Positions 27,683 to 36,845 of a stretch of DNA of 64,000 nt are shown here, in pieces. The stretch is taken from contig NZ_QLTK01000004.1 of the NCBI RefSeq assembly GCF_003269035.1, positions 248,001 to 312,000 of the forward strand, in the 5' to 3' direction. The notes beneath the pieces are model-generated. The model did not search any database and was not told where the DNA came from. It saw nothing but the letters and a program-made list of their open reading frames with translations. Origin of the DNA: Paraburkholderia bryophila (lineage in GTDB: Bacteria > Pseudomonadota > Gammaproteobacteria > Burkholderiales > Burkholderiaceae). A program made the translations under genes and the position numbers. Within the stretch, counting starts at the first letter, position 1; the number at the start of each line of letters is the position of its first letter.

Positions 27683-29089
27683 ATGACGTCCCAACTGCAC
27701 AAAAAAGGCGAAGCCTGGTCGGCTCGCTTCTCGGAGCCGATGTCGGAGCTCGTCAAACGCTATACGTCGTCGGTCTTCTTCGACAAGCGTCTGGCGCTCG
27801 TCGATATCGAGGGATCGCTCGCGCACGCTTCGATGCTGGCCGCGCAAAAAATCATCGCCGCCGACGACCTCGCCGCGATCCAACGCGGCATGGCGCAGAT
27901 CAAGGGTGAAATCGAGCGCGGCGAGTTCGAGTGGCAACTCGACCTGGAAGACGTCCACCTGAATATCGAGGCGCGCCTGACCGCGCTGATCGGCGACGCT
28001 GGCAAGCGCCTGCACACCGGCCGCTCGCGTAACGACCAGGTCGCGACGGATATCCGTCTGTGGCTGCGCGGCGAGATCGACCGGATCGGCGCCTTGCTGA
28101 CGGAACTGCGCGTGGCGCTCGTCGACATGGCCGAGAAGAACGCGTCGACCATCATGCCGGGCTTCACGCACCTGCAGGTCGCGCAGCCGGTCACGTTCGG
28201 GCATCACCTGCTCGCCTACGTCGAAATGTTTTCGCGCGACGCCGAGCGCATGATCGATTGCCGCAAGCGCGTGAACCGCCTGCCGCTGGGCGCCGCCGCG
28301 TTGGCCGGCACCAGCTATCCGATCGACCGTCACGCGGTGGCGAAAACGCTGGGCTTCGACGGCATCTGCGCAAACTCGCTCGACGCCGTTTCCGATCGCG
28401 ACTTCGCGATCGAATTCACGGCCGCGTCGGCCCTCGTCATGACGCACGTGTCGCGCTTCTCCGAAGAGCTGGTGTTGTGGATGAGCCCGCGCGTCGGCTT
28501 TATCGATCTGGCCGATCGCTTCTGCACCGGTTCGTCGATCATGCCGCAGAAGAAAAACCCGGACGTGCCGGAACTCGCACGCGGCAAGACCGGCCGTGTG
28601 AACGGCCATCTGATCGCGCTGCTGACGCTGATGAAAGGCCAGCCGCTCGCGTACAACAAAGACAATCAGGAAGACAAGGAACCGCTGTTCGACACCGTCG
28701 ACACGGTCGCGGACACGCTGCGCATCTTCGCTGAAATGGTCGCGGGTATTTCGGTGAAGCCGCAAGCCATGCGCGATGCCGCATTGCAAGGCTTTTCCAC
28801 CGCAACCGATCTGGCCGACTACCTGGTCAAGCGCGGCCTGCCGTTCCGCGACGCGCACGAAGCGGTCGCGCTGGCGGTACGGGTCTGTGCGGATCGTGGC
28901 TGCGATCTGGCGGATCTGTCGCTCGAGGAAATGCGCGCGGAACTGCCGAACGTCGCGCATCTGATCGGCGACGACGTGTTCTCGTATCTGACGCTGGAGG
29001 GGTCGGTGGCGAGCCGCAATCATCCGGGCGGTACGGCGCCGGAACAGGTGCTGGCGGCGGTGAAGGCAGCGCGGGCGGCATTGCAATAA
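27683..29089 (+). CDS. argH: argininosuccinate lyase
   Basis: A 468-residue enzyme that splits argininosuccinate into arginine and fumarate, the last step of arginine synthesis. The superfamily signature [12 protein letters not shown] is at 283-294 and holds the catalytic serine. [12 protein letters not shown] (112-123) and the catalytic-histidine run [17 protein letters not shown] are intact. The N-terminus [25 protein letters not shown] is typical. The start is fixed by length and family alignment; the region just upstream is a short tandem repeat rather than a good ribosome-binding site. Monocistronic, with a terminator behind. A TAAAAT at 27555-27560 is a possible -10 box. Confidence 0.96.
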   Translation: MTSQLHKKGEAWSARFSEPMSELVKRYTSSVFFDKRLALVDIEGSLAHASMLAAQKIIAADDLAAIQRGMAQIKGEIERGEFEWQLDLEDVHLNIEARLTALIGDAGKRLHTGRSRNDQVATDIRLWLRGEIDRIGALLTELRVALVDMAEKNASTIMPGFTHLQVAQPVTFGHHLLAYVEMFSRDAERMIDCRKRVNRLPLGAAALAGTSYPIDRHAVAKTLGFDGICANSLDAVSDRDFAIEFTAASALVMTHVSRFSEELVLWMSPRVGFIDLADRFCTGSSIMPQKKNPDVPELARGKTGRVNGHLIALLTLMKGQPLAYNKDNQEDKEPLFDTVDTVADTLRIFAEMVAGISVKPQAMRDAALQGFSTATDLADYLVKRGLPFRDAHEAVALAVRVCADRGCDLADLSLEEMRAELPNVAHLIGDDVFSYLTLEGSVASRNHPGGTAPEQVLAAVKAARAALQ

Positions 29090-29149
29090 TGCGGCGCGCG
29101 CGGTGGGCGATGAGTGCGCCTTGCCGCGTGCTCATTGCTGGCGCGATAG

Positions 29150-29182
29150 AAAGCGAATCCTTGAACCGGGTTCGCTTTTTTT
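29150..29182 (+). terminator. Rho-independent terminator after argH
   Basis: AAAGCGAA / TTCGCTTT stem with a 13-base loop, running into a T7 tract. Confidence 0.85.
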
Positions 29183-29213
29183 CGTCTTGAGCCTGACGCG
29201 AAAATGCGCCGCG

Positions 29214-29242
29214 CAAAAAAATAGCCCGCATAAAGCGGGCTA
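29214..29242 (-). terminator. Rho-independent terminator after the NIPSNAP gene
   Basis: TAGCCCGC / GCGGGCTA with a five-base loop. On the minus strand it runs into seven T residues. It serves the minus-strand gene that ends at 29381. Confidence 0.85.
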
Positions 29243-29380
29243 AATGAAAGACTTCCACCGATGCCTCCCGAAAGAGGCCAGCAGAGTGTAGGCGCGTTTG
29301 CGCCACAAACAAATCTGCTCATATTTCAGGCTATTACAAGCTGCGGTGTGGCCCGCGCCGGCGAGCCGAACGGGTCGAAC

Positions 29381-29686
29381 TCAGGCAAAAACCGGACGAA
29401 AAAAACTGCGCTCATAGCTCTCGATGCAACGCGTTTCCTGCGCATAAGCGAATGCGGCCTGGCAGTCGGGATCGTCCATCGACTGAATACGGTAAGCCTC
29501 GTAAGCCGCGAGTGAGTCGAATGTAAACATCGCGAGCGCGACGTTGTTCGCGCCTTCGGACGGCAAGAAATAGCCGTGATGCCGGCCGCCGAATTTCTCC
29601 ACCAGAGGAATCCACAGCTTGCCGTAATGCTCGAATTCTTTCAGCTTGTACGGGTCGATGATGTAGCGCAGATAGCAGGTGACCAT
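29381..29686 (-). CDS. NIPSNAP family protein
   Basis: A 101-residue ferredoxin-like (dimeric alpha/beta barrel) protein. The start VTCYLRYIIDPYKLKEFEHYGKLWIPLVEKFGGRHHGYF is the family pattern. The middle ANNVALAMFTFDSLAAYEAYR and the tail ETRCIESYERSFFRPVF complete the domain. Bacterial members have no proven reaction. A longer frame extends to 29797, but residues before the ATG at 29686 are not conserved-looking. It stands alone, with its own terminator. Confidence 0.88.
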   Translation of the reverse strand: MVTCYLRYIIDPYKLKEFEHYGKLWIPLVEKFGGRHHGYFLPSEGANNVALAMFTFDSLAAYEAYRIQSMDDPDCQAAFAYAQETRCIESYERSFFRPVFA

Positions 29687-29975
29687 GGTTGCCGGTTTCC
29701 GTGTCGGAATGGGTGAATGGAGGAGTGGCGCGACACATGATAGGTCAGTTCGCGGCGCAGGCGTTTCGCTGGCAGTTTCGATGGCACGCAGGGACAACGC
29801 TCATTGAAACCTGGCGCTTTTTGACTACCATCCAACTACACCCCGCCTCAATGCCGCCGCGACCATGCTTACCCGCACACGTCACGTTCGCCGCTTCACC
29901 GGACCCTGCAAGGCGCGCTTCAGCGCATGGCTCGTCTCGTGCATCGGCGTCTTGTCCCGCTGCGCGCGGAGTGCG

Positions 29976-30443
29976 ATGTCGGGATGGGCCAAGGCCCTCC
30001 TGATGGCGATGGCCTTCGCCGTGACCGCCTGCACGTTCACGCCGCCGACCCGCCCCGCTCTCACGATACCGCCCGCCGCCATCAACAGCGCGACGCTCGA
30101 TCAGTACCGCGACGCCGTCGCGCGACGCATCATCGAACGCAATCCGTCCTATGTGTTGCGCGGCACGCCGCAAGCCATGCTGCGCTCGCTGGTGGTGGTG
30201 TCGTTCACGGTGGATCGCAACGGTCGCGTGCTGGACTCGTCGGTGTATCGCACCAACGGCGACGACGAAGCCGAAAGCACCGCGCTCGCCACCTTGCGGC
30301 GCGCTTCGCCGCTGCCGCAACCGCCCGGCAAATTGCTCGACGGACGCGGCCAGCTCGAACTGTTCGAAGACTGGCTCTTCAACGACGACGGCAAATTCCA
30401 GTTGCGCGAGCTGGCCTCGCCGCAAGCGCAAACCATCGACTGA
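29976..30443 (+). CDS. lipoprotein with TonB C-terminal (energy-transducer) domain
   Basis: 155 residues. The start at 29976 gives MSGWAKALLMAMAFAVTAC, a clean lipoprotein signal with lipobox VTAC (Cys19), and has GGAG four bases upstream. An earlier ATG at 29865 would add 37 residues with no ribosome-binding site. Residues ~50-130 show the TonB C-terminal pattern: SLVVVSFTVDRNGRVLDSSVYR, then ESTALATLRRASPLPQPPG. True TonB needs an N-terminal inner-membrane helix to couple to ExbBD. A lipid-anchored form with no exbBD nearby is unlikely to be a standard energy transducer and may instead be a periplasmic envelope protein. Confidence 0.82.
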   Translation: MSGWAKALLMAMAFAVTACTFTPPTRPALTIPPAAINSATLDQYRDAVARRIIERNPSYVLRGTPQAMLRSLVVVSFTVDRNGRVLDSSVYRTNGDDEAESTALATLRRASPLPQPPGKLLDGRGQLELFEDWLFNDDGKFQLRELASPQAQTID

Positions 30444-30891
30444 AAGCGCCTTGCCGCGTCGAGCCAGACGCGCTCCTTCACAGCGCCTCGCCCCGCCTTG
30501 CAGGGCCGAGCCCGCGCTCGCCGCAAGCTCGCTATAATTTTGCGACGCCCTGCGCCGGTTCGATCCGGCATGGCTCACGCCGCCCACTCACCCGTCGGCG
30601 CGGCGTCGGCCCTGATGCTGCGCTGGCGCGCTACCCGCACGCGTCACGCAAGCCCCTGCTTATTTCCCGGGTTATTCCCTGGTATCGCCGCATTCCTGCG
30701 CGAACACGGCCAGCCGCCGTTGTAAGCTGTTGCTTCGTCGCCCACGCCGCAGGTGGCCGCACCCCGGCCCACGGCCGTCGCCGGAGCAGGGCCCCAAGCG
30801 CACGAACCCAAACAGAGATGCCGGGCACACGCACGCCACCGCGTCGAGACACACGGTGACCGCCGGCATCCACGACAACAGGAGACCTTGC
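30444..30891. other. intergenic region before the MHS transporter gene
   Basis: 448 bases with no gene recognised. A perfect TATAAT at 30533-30538 has no fitting -35 at 16-18 bases. Open frames here are Arg/Pro-rich and lack ribosome-binding sites; one is an in-frame leader of the MFS gene without family similarity. Confidence 0.5.
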
Positions 30892-32199
30892 ATGTCCACT
30901 TCGCCGATTTCCGCGGCCCAGCCCGATGCGGCCGGGCAGAACAGCAGCACGCGCATCATCTTCGCGAGCTTTATCGGCACCGCGATCGAGTTCTACGATT
31001 TCTACGTTTATGCGACCGCCGCGGCGCTCGTGATCGGACCGGTGTTTTTTCCGCATGGCTCGGCGACCGCTCAGGCTCTGTCGGCCTTCGTCACATTCGG
31101 CATCGCGTTCGTCGCGCGACCGATCGGCTCGTTCCTGTTCGGCCATTTCGGCGACCGGGTCGGCCGTAAATCGACGCTGGTGGCGTCGCTGCTCGTGATG
31201 GGTGTGTCGACCACGCTGATCGGCTTCGTGCCCGGTTACGACTCGATTGGCAGCCTCGCGCCGATCCTGTTGTGCGTGCTGCGCTTCGGGCAAGGCATCG
31301 GCCTCGGCGGCGAATGGGGCGGCGCCGCACTGCTCGCCACCGAAAACGCGCCGGCCGGCAAACGCGGCTGGTTCGGCATGTTCCCGCAGTTGGGGCCATC
31401 GGTCGGTTTTCTGGCATCCAACGGACTGTTCTTCGCGCTGGCCTTGTCGTTGAGCGACGAGCAATTCCGCAGCTGGGGCTGGCGCGTGCCGTTCCTCGTC
31501 AGCGCGGTACTGGTTGCGCTGGGCTTGTACGTGCGTTTGAAAATCGCCGAAACGCCGGCCTTCAAGGCCGCGATCGAACGCAAGGAACGCGTCAAGGTAC
31601 CGATCGCGACGCTGCTGTCGCAGCACGGCCTGCCGACGCTGCTCGGCGCGCTCGCCATGGTGGTCTGCTACACGCTGTTCTACAACGCGACGACGTTTTC
31701 GCTGTCGTACGGCGTCTCGGTGCTGCACATTCCGCGTCCGACGTTCCTCGGCATGCTGTGCATCGCCGTCGTCTTCATGGCGCTCGCCACCCCGCTGTCG
31801 GCCTGGTTGGCGGATCGCTACGGCCGCAAACCCGTGCTGATCGTCGGCATCGTCGCCGCGATCCTGTCGGGCTTCACGATGGCGCCGCTGCTCGGCAGCG
31901 GACAGACGCCGCTGATCCTGCTGTTCCTCGTGATCGAGCTGTTCCTGATGGGCGTCACCTTCGCGCCGATGGGTGCGCTGCTGCCCGAGCTGTTTCCGAC
32001 CAACGTGCGCTATACCGGTGCAGGCGTGTCGTACAACCTCGGCGGAATTCTCGGCGCGTCGGTGGCGCCTTATATCGCCTCGGTGCTGGCGGCGCACGGC
32101 GGGCTGCCGTGGGTCGGCGCGTATGTGTCGATCGCCGCCGCGGTCAGCCTGATCGGCGTGCTGTGCATGCGCGAAACGCGCGACACCCAACTGATGTAA
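30892..32199 (+). CDS. MFS transporter, metabolite:H+ symporter (MHS) family
   Basis: 435 residues, about 12 membrane helices. MHS hallmarks are ASFIGTAIEFYDFYVYATAAAL in helix 1, RPIGSFLFGHFGDRVGRKSTLV in the helix 2-3 loop and GQGIGLGGEWGGAALLATENAP in helix 4. The middle loop SAWLADRYGRKPVLIVG repeats the loop motif. Relatives carry shikimate, citrate, alpha-ketoglutarate or proline/betaine; specificity cannot be assigned. GGAGA precedes the ATG at 30892, which fits the family; the frame extends further upstream without similarity. It stands alone. Confidence 0.92.
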   Translation: MSTSPISAAQPDAAGQNSSTRIIFASFIGTAIEFYDFYVYATAAALVIGPVFFPHGSATAQALSAFVTFGIAFVARPIGSFLFGHFGDRVGRKSTLVASLLVMGVSTTLIGFVPGYDSIGSLAPILLCVLRFGQGIGLGGEWGGAALLATENAPAGKRGWFGMFPQLGPSVGFLASNGLFFALALSLSDEQFRSWGWRVPFLVSAVLVALGLYVRLKIAETPAFKAAIERKERVKVPIATLLSQHGLPTLLGALAMVVCYTLFYNATTFSLSYGVSVLHIPRPTFLGMLCIAVVFMALATPLSAWLADRYGRKPVLIVGIVAAILSGFTMAPLLGSGQTPLILLFLVIELFLMGVTFAPMGALLPELFPTNVRYTGAGVSYNLGGILGASVAPYIASVLAAHGGLPWVGAYVSIAAAVSLIGVLCMRETRDTQLM

Positions 32200-32309
32200 C
32201 GCGCAGCGACGCAAGGCAGCGGACTTCTGGGTAAATTCCCTGCCTTGCGCGTCTTTTTGACTTGCCTATACTCGACTTCAATACCCCTAAGGCAAGCAGG
32301 GAGGCCTGG

Positions 32310-32489
32310 ATGAACATTCATCTCCACAACGCGGATGTCGTGATGATCATTGCGCTGGCGCTGCTGTGCTCGCTGCTGCTGGCCTTGCGCTTTCGCCCGG
32401 CCACCTGGAAAGGCATCGTGATCGAAGCGCTAGCCGCGAACGCGGCCGCCATTACGGCGGTCATCGCGTTCGAAATGCTGCTGGCATGA
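32310..32489 (+). CDS. small membrane protein of unknown function (59 aa)
   Basis: Starts MNIHLHNADVVM, with GGGAGG in front of the ATG at good distance. One or two hydrophobic helices (VMIIALALLCSLLLAL and AAAITAVIAFEMLLA) are joined by a short basic loop RFRPATWKG. No family recognised. Its 3' end lies four bases from the convergent small lipoprotein gene. The good ribosome-binding site and coherent membrane topology are the evidence that it is real. Confidence 0.6.
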   Translation: MNIHLHNADVVMIIALALLCSLLLALRFRPATWKGIVIEALAANAAAITAVIAFEMLLA

Positions 32490-32493
32490 AGGC

Positions 32494-32634
32494 TTAGCGA
32501 TAGTAATAGCCGCCGTGATGGTAGTAGCCGTAGCCGCCGCCATAGTAGTAGCCGGGCGCCGGCGCGACGATGCAGCCGCCGAGGGCCGTGGCGAGCAAAG
32601 TGCCTGCGATCAGGGTCAGGATCAAGCGTTTCAT
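32494..32634 (-). CDS. very small Tyr/Gly-rich lipoprotein (46 aa)
   Basis: MKRLILTLIAGTLLATALGGC is a complete lipoprotein signal with lipobox LGGC. The mature peptide is only about 25 residues, almost all Tyr, Gly and His (PGYYYGGGYGYYHHGG). GGAG lies seven bases before the ATG at 32634; a longer frame reaches 32721. Small Tyr/Gly-rich outer-membrane lipoproteins of this kind are common in Burkholderia but have no known job. The low-complexity tail could bind metals through its histidines; that is a guess. Confidence 0.7.
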   Translation of the reverse strand: MKRLILTLIAGTLLATALGGCIVAPAPGYYYGGGYGYYHHGGYYYR

Positions 32635-32827
32635 GTTGTTCTCCATCGAGTCAGATTCATTCGAGCCGAAACCCCGAATGATTTGATTGGACACGATGGC
32701 GCCCCGCAAGGGCGTTGCCATTTGTAAAGGAAGATCACGCGGGTGTTACAGGTTCGGCGGCGCGTTTTCGCGCTATCCAAGCTGACGCTTCGTGAGATTC
32801 ACATCGGAGGAAAACACCGCCTATACT

Positions 32828-33113
32828 GGGTTGACCATCGATATCCAGCGCATGCCTTGCTGGCTGCGGTTACGCGGCGCGGCAACCTGAGCGCGGAGGT
32901 TGCAGCGATCCATTTACACGCCGTCGCACACGGTTAGGCGGGCGAATCAAAGCGTCACGATTCAAGCCGTAGACGATCAGGTGCTCAACGAATAGCGACA
33001 GTTTTAACAGACGTGTAATGCGCGCGCGAAGCCGCAAACCGACTTCGCCACGCGCTACGTATTCTTCGCAATGATTCCTCTCCGCCCGTTGTTCCCCGAC
33101 GCGGGCGTTTTTT
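32828..33113 (+). ncRNA. candidate small RNA ending at an orphan terminator
   Basis: The gap 32635-33213 has no convincing gene, yet holds a good plus-strand Rho-independent terminator (33083-33113) with no plus-strand gene before it except a 59-codon one beyond a convergent gene. A promoter-like pair TTCACA (32798-32803), 18 bases, TATACT (32822-32827) lies upstream. Together these suggest an independent transcript of roughly 270-280 bases or a shorter one. The 5' end is a guess and no known sRNA family was recognised. Confidence 0.3.
33083..33113 (+). terminator. orphan Rho-independent terminator
   Basis: CGCCCG / CGGGCG stem with a 13-base loop and a T6 tract on the plus strand only. No plus-strand gene lies directly upstream. 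Confidence 0.75.
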
Positions 33114-33213
33114 GGAGGCGCAACGTGGCAGCGTCCGTTCGCTCGGGCGGACTGTGCGTCGCGCCTCTTTTCTTTTTCAGCAAACGATTGCGCTGCGACG
33201 CAAGAAGAAACGC

Positions 33214-34224
33214 TCAGGCTGCCGAATCGTGATGATGCAAGGCCACGTCGTGCGATTCTGCGTGGACGTAGTCGATTGCTTCGAGCGCTTCGCTGACGGA
33301 CGGCATGGCGCCGCCGTCGCCGATCGAGATCGAGCGGAACGGTGCATGGATACCGCAATGCGATGGCGAGGTCGCCACGAAGATCATGACGGTGCGCTTG
33401 AGCAGCGCATGCGCCAGATGGACGAAGCCGGTATCGGTGCCGACCACCAGCGCGCAGGCGTCGATCATTTGCGCGATTTCAGTCACGCTCATTTTCGGCA
33501 GCACGGTCGAGCACGGCACCTGAGCGGCAATCTGCTCCGCCTCGGCGCGCTCGCCTTCCGAACCCCACGGCAACACCACCTTGAAACCGCGCTGCGCCAA
33601 TTCGCGACCCACCGCGGCCCAATGGCTGAGCGGCCATTTTTTATCGTCTTTCGAGGTGGCGTGAAAAAACGCCGCGACCGGCGCGGTCTCGCCGCCGAAC
33701 GGTGGTTTGGCCGGCTCGGGCACACGCAGGTTATAGATGGGCGGGCCTTCGACGACATAACCCAGCGCCTCGCTCGTGCTCACGCGCATGCCATGCCACG
33801 CATCGCACTGCGGACGCGGGCCGAAGCGCCCGGTGTACGCGAACGCGGCGCCGCGCTCGCCCAGATCCTGGTTCTGATAGCCGATACGCCGCGCCGAACG
33901 CGCCAGAAAGGCGATGATCGCGCTCTTGTAGACACCGTGAATGTCGATGACGTAGTCGTAACGGTACGCCCGCAACTCGGCGATCGACGCCGCGATCGCC
34001 TTGAAATCGGCCCAGCGGCGAGCTTTTTTGAAGCGCCGCAACGGCGCGGACAGCACGCGGTCCACGCTCTCGCTCCAGTGCACCATCTCGGAGAAGGATT
34101 CGTCTGAGGCCCAGTCCACCTGAACGCCGGGGAACGCGCGCTTGATATCGGCGACCACGGGCAACGCCTGTACGATATCGCCGAGTGAGGTGACCTTAAC
34201 GATAAGGACTCGCTTCAGCTTCAT
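33214..34224 (-). CDS. waaC: lipopolysaccharide heptosyltransferase I
   Basis: A 336-residue glycosyltransferase (GT9) that adds the first L-glycero-D-manno-heptose to the Kdo of lipid A on the cytoplasmic face. The start KRVLIVKVTSLGDIVQALPVVADIKRAFP is the WaaC signature. The C-terminal ADP-heptose site is seen in WPLSHWAAVGRELAQRGFKVVLPWGSEGER and VVGTDTGFVHLAHALLKRTVMIFVATSP. The His-rich end (ALHHHDS) is odd but short. It stands alone, away from the core-sugar cluster. Confidence 0.94.
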   Translation of the reverse strand: MKLKRVLIVKVTSLGDIVQALPVVADIKRAFPGVQVDWASDESFSEMVHWSESVDRVLSAPLRRFKKARRWADFKAIAASIAELRAYRYDYVIDIHGVYKSAIIAFLARSARRIGYQNQDLGERGAAFAYTGRFGPRPQCDAWHGMRVSTSEALGYVVEGPPIYNLRVPEPAKPPFGGETAPVAAFFHATSKDDKKWPLSHWAAVGRELAQRGFKVVLPWGSEGERAEAEQIAAQVPCSTVLPKMSVTEIAQMIDACALVVGTDTGFVHLAHALLKRTVMIFVATSPSHCGIHAPFRSISIGDGGAMPSVSEALEAIDYVHAESHDVALHHHDSAA

Positions 34225-34443
34225 TGAGGACCTGTTAGTTGTTCGAACGTCAAACTATTTTAGCCGACGAATGGATTAATCTTGACCGAAGCCAGCAGCA
34301 CGCAAACATGTCATTAATACAATGCATTACATCGCCAATCTTACAATAGACCGTTTTCGTATCTGTCAAAATACTTTCTTCCGGTTTTGAAGCGGCGCCG
34401 GCCCCTATAATTCAGCTTTTGCGCCAGCGACGGCACCCTCCTC
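34225..34443. promoter_or_regulatory. AT-rich divergent promoter region of waaC and the chloride channel gene
   Basis: 219 bases, clearly richer in A+T than the flanking genes, with several A/T runs and a TACAAT hexamer near 34334. The promoters of both divergent genes should lie here; exact boxes were not assigned. Confidence 0.45.
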
Positions 34444-35934
34444 ATGTCCCGGGCTTACCCTCTTCTTTCTTCCGGCATCGTGCGTCGCGCAAGACGCCTG
34501 TGGCGGCAATACGGCGTCTTCTGGCTCGGCGCGATCGCCGTCGGCCTCATTGCCGTCCTGTATGCGAGATTGATCGACTTTGGCTACGGCGAATTTCGCG
34601 CGATGCAGCAACAGCACGTGTGGGCGCCGCTGATCGTGACCCCGGCGGTCGCCGCACTCGCGGTCTGGCTGACGCGCAAGTTCTTTCGGGGCGCCGAAGG
34701 CAGCGGGATTCCGCAAGTCATCGCCACCCTGCATTCGAAACCCGGCGAGTACGGCGCGCGCCTGCTGTCGTTCCGGATTCTGTTCGGCAAGATCGCCGTG
34801 TCGTTCCTGGCGATTCTCGGCGGCTTCACGATTGGCCGCGAAGGCCCCACCGTGCAGGTGGGCGCCGCGCTGATGTTCAATCTGCGGCGGCTCTATCCCC
34901 GCTCGAACGCGCTGATCGAGCGGCAACTGGTGCTGGCCGGCGCGGCGGCGGGTCTGTCGGCGGCGTTCAACACGCCGCTCGCCGGGATCGTCTTCGCGAT
35001 CGAGGAACTCACGCGCAGCTTCGAAGCCCGCGCGAGCGGCGTGCTGATTACCGCGATCATCATCGCCGGCGTGATCGCGCTCGGACTGAACGGCAACTAC
35101 ACCTATTTCGGCACCATCCAGATCGGCGCGCATTTCCCCGATCTGCTGGCGCTCGCGGTGCTGCTCACCGCGATCGTCACCGGTATCGCGGGCGGCGTGT
35201 TCGGCTGGCTGCTGCTGAACACCGCGCGCTGGATCCCGGCGCCGCTGCGTCAATTGCATGGCGAGCGGCCGGTCGCGTTCGCCGCGCTGTGCGGCTTCAC
35301 GATCGCGGTGGTCGGCCTGATCTCGGGCGGCACGACCTTCGGCAGCGGCTATGCGGAAGCGCGCGGACTGCTGGACGGACATGAGCATCTGTCGGTGTTC
35401 TATCCGTTTCTGAAAATGATCTCGATGGTCGGCTCTTATCTGCCGGGCATACCGGGCGGCATCTTCGCACCGTCGCTGTCGATCGGAGCCGGCTTCGGCA
35501 ATCTGCTGCACATGGTGTTCGGCTCGATGCAATTGCCCATGCTGATCGCGCTTGCGATGGTCGGCTATCTGGCGGCCGTCACGCAGTCGCCGATCACATC
35601 GTTCGTGATCGTCATGGAAATGATCGACGGTCACGCCCTGGTGATTTCGCTGATGGCAACCGCGTTGATTGCCAGCCGCGTCTCGCGTCTTTTCTCGCCG
35701 CCGTTGTACGAGTCGCTGGCGGAGCGCTATATGAAGCCGCTGCCGCAACCGGCGCCCGCGCCCGTGCCGGAAGTCCCCGAGGTCGAAGCGCCGCAACCCG
35801 TCGTCGACGAAGCGGACGAAGCAGACGAAGCAGACGGTGCGGCGGACCATCGAGCCCCGCACAGCGCTCAGGACGAAACCGCAAACCACGCTGGAAACAG
35901 CACCGCAAACAGCACCGACACGCCGCGTCAATAA
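34444..35934 (+). CDS. CLC-type chloride channel/antiporter (ClcB-like)
   Basis: 496 residues. The ion-filter motifs of the CLC family are in order: GSGIPQ (first), GREGPT with the gating glutamate, and GGIFAPSL near 35460. AAGLSAAFNTPLAGIVFAIEEL carries the internal glutamate used by H+-coupled members. About ten to twelve membrane helices end near residue 440. The cytoplasmic C-terminus is a Pro/Glu/Ala-rich tail with an EAD repeat instead of CBS domains. The ATG at 34444 lacks a strong ribosome-binding site. The stop overlaps the 3' end of a tiny convergent lipoprotein gene by seven bases. The gating glutamate suggests Cl-/H+ exchange, perhaps for acid resistance. Confidence 0.92.
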   Translation: MSRAYPLLSSGIVRRARRLWRQYGVFWLGAIAVGLIAVLYARLIDFGYGEFRAMQQQHVWAPLIVTPAVAALAVWLTRKFFRGAEGSGIPQVIATLHSKPGEYGARLLSFRILFGKIAVSFLAILGGFTIGREGPTVQVGAALMFNLRRLYPRSNALIERQLVLAGAAAGLSAAFNTPLAGIVFAIEELTRSFEARASGVLITAIIIAGVIALGLNGNYTYFGTIQIGAHFPDLLALAVLLTAIVTGIAGGVFGWLLLNTARWIPAPLRQLHGERPVAFAALCGFTIAVVGLISGGTTFGSGYAEARGLLDGHEHLSVFYPFLKMISMVGSYLPGIPGGIFAPSLSIGAGFGNLLHMVFGSMQLPMLIALAMVGYLAAVTQSPITSFVIVMEMIDGHALVISLMATALIASRVSRLFSPPLYESLAERYMKPLPQPAPAPVPEVPEVEAPQPVVDEADEADEADGAADHRAPHSAQDETANHAGNSTANSTDTPRQ

Positions 35935-36038
35935 ACCACGACACCCGGCGCGCGCACCACCAACGGGCGCGCCGGTACGACGACACAACCGGCCAGCATC
36001 ACCGCCAGCATGGCGATCAGAAGCAGATTCTTTTTCAT
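35928..36038 (-). CDS. very small lipoprotein (36 aa)
   Basis: A complete minus-strand frame starting MKKNLLLIAMLAVMLAGC, with lipobox LAGC (Cys18), then a short Val/Pro/Arg tail (VVVPARPLVVRAPGVVVY). It ends on a TGA that overlaps the stop of the chloride channel gene tail to tail. The signal and lipobox are too well formed to be chance. The function is unknown; such peptides sit in the inner leaflet of the outer membrane or in the inner membrane. Confidence 0.6.
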   Translation of the reverse strand: MKKNLLLIAMLAVMLAGCVVVPARPLVVRAPGVVVY

Positions 36039-36209
36039 CACTCGAGTCCTGAAAGTCTGGGGACACGACACACAGGCGCGCGTATCCGCGCGAGGCGCTC
36101 ATGCGGCGCCTGCGTGCTCTTATGTTCAATCGGGGAAAGGCGGCGCGAGCGGCTCGATTCGCTCAATCGGCTGGAGCCGCGCCGCGCCAGTCACGCTGAA
36201 GAGGGCTGC

Positions 36210-36521
36210 TTAAGCCCAGTGGCCCGGTACCCAGTGATAATGCGGACCAAATGCGTCCCAGTGGCCCGGCACCCAATGAAAGCCGACGCGCTCGGCTTGC
36301 CAGTGACCCGCGACCCACACATAGCGGCCGTGATCCCAACGCCAGTGACCGTGATCCCACACATAGCCGACACGCGCGGCAGGCACGGCTTCATAACGCA
36401 CGGGCGGCGGCGCGTTCGGCGCGATGATCACGACTTCCTCGGCCGAGGCCGATCCCACGGCGGCGACGCCGGCAGCGATCAGAACGGTATTGGCAAGCAG
36501 CACACGCAAGGTCTTGTTCAT
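36210..36521 (-). CDS. YXWGXW/WXXGXW repeat-containing secreted protein
   Basis: 103 residues. Residues 1-27 form a signal peptide ending GSASA before EEVVIIAPNAPPP. The mature protein has four W-x-x-G-H-W repeats: YVWDHGHWRW, YVWVAGHW, HWVPGHW and YHWVPGHW. Such repeats mark a family of small periplasmic or outer-membrane proteins with no known activity; the spacing of aromatic and His residues suggests a stacked, perhaps metal-binding, surface. The stop follows the last repeat directly. Monocistronic by position. Confidence 0.85.
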   Translation of the reverse strand: MNKTLRVLLANTVLIAAGVAAVGSASAEEVVIIAPNAPPPVRYEAVPAARVGYVWDHGHWRWDHGRYVWVAGHWQAERVGFHWVPGHWDAFGPHYHWVPGHWA

Positions 36522-36845
36522 TTTTTCCCTCTCTAATTGGACACCGGATACGGCGTTATCCGTTTAATGCGCGAGGGGTCGAACTGGCTGACGGCGGCCG
36601 TGTAACGGTCCACACGGAAATGCTACGGATTATTTCGCGGAGCGGAAACGAAGCGGAAATGCAGAGAACACGCTGCGAGGCAAGCGCGAGGTGAATGACT
36701 GGGAATGAGAAGCGTGGAATGAACGGCGTGAAGTAACAACGGCGCGCGGCAAAGCCTGCGTTCGCGCGCCGCGTCACATGATGCCTGTGCATCACGGACG
36801 CGGCGCGTCGACTGAAACGAACTGAACCACCAACCGTTCAACCGG
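36522..36845. other. intergenic region, no gene recognised
   Basis: 324 bases between minE and the repeat-protein gene. Open frames on the minus strand have no ribosome-binding site or recognisable composition. The promoter of the repeat-protein gene probably lies near 36530-36600. No T-tailed terminator was found after minE. Confidence 0.45.

Noticed and set aside
29865..29975. Upstream extension of the TonB-domain lipoprotein
   Set aside because: No ribosome-binding site, and it would bury the lipoprotein signal inside the chain.
30533..30538. Perfect TATAAT box
   Set aside because: No -35 hexamer at 16-18 bases and more than 350 bases from the next start; by itself not enough to call a promoter.
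30631..32214. Long minus-strand open frame opposite the MHS transporter
   Set aside because: Arg/Gln/Glu-rich shadow of a membrane-protein gene whose helices are obvious on the plus strand.
34405..36129. Long minus-strand open frame across the chloride channel gene
   Set aside because: Antisense to an unmistakable CLC gene; composition is Arg/Asp/Gln-rich and matches no family.
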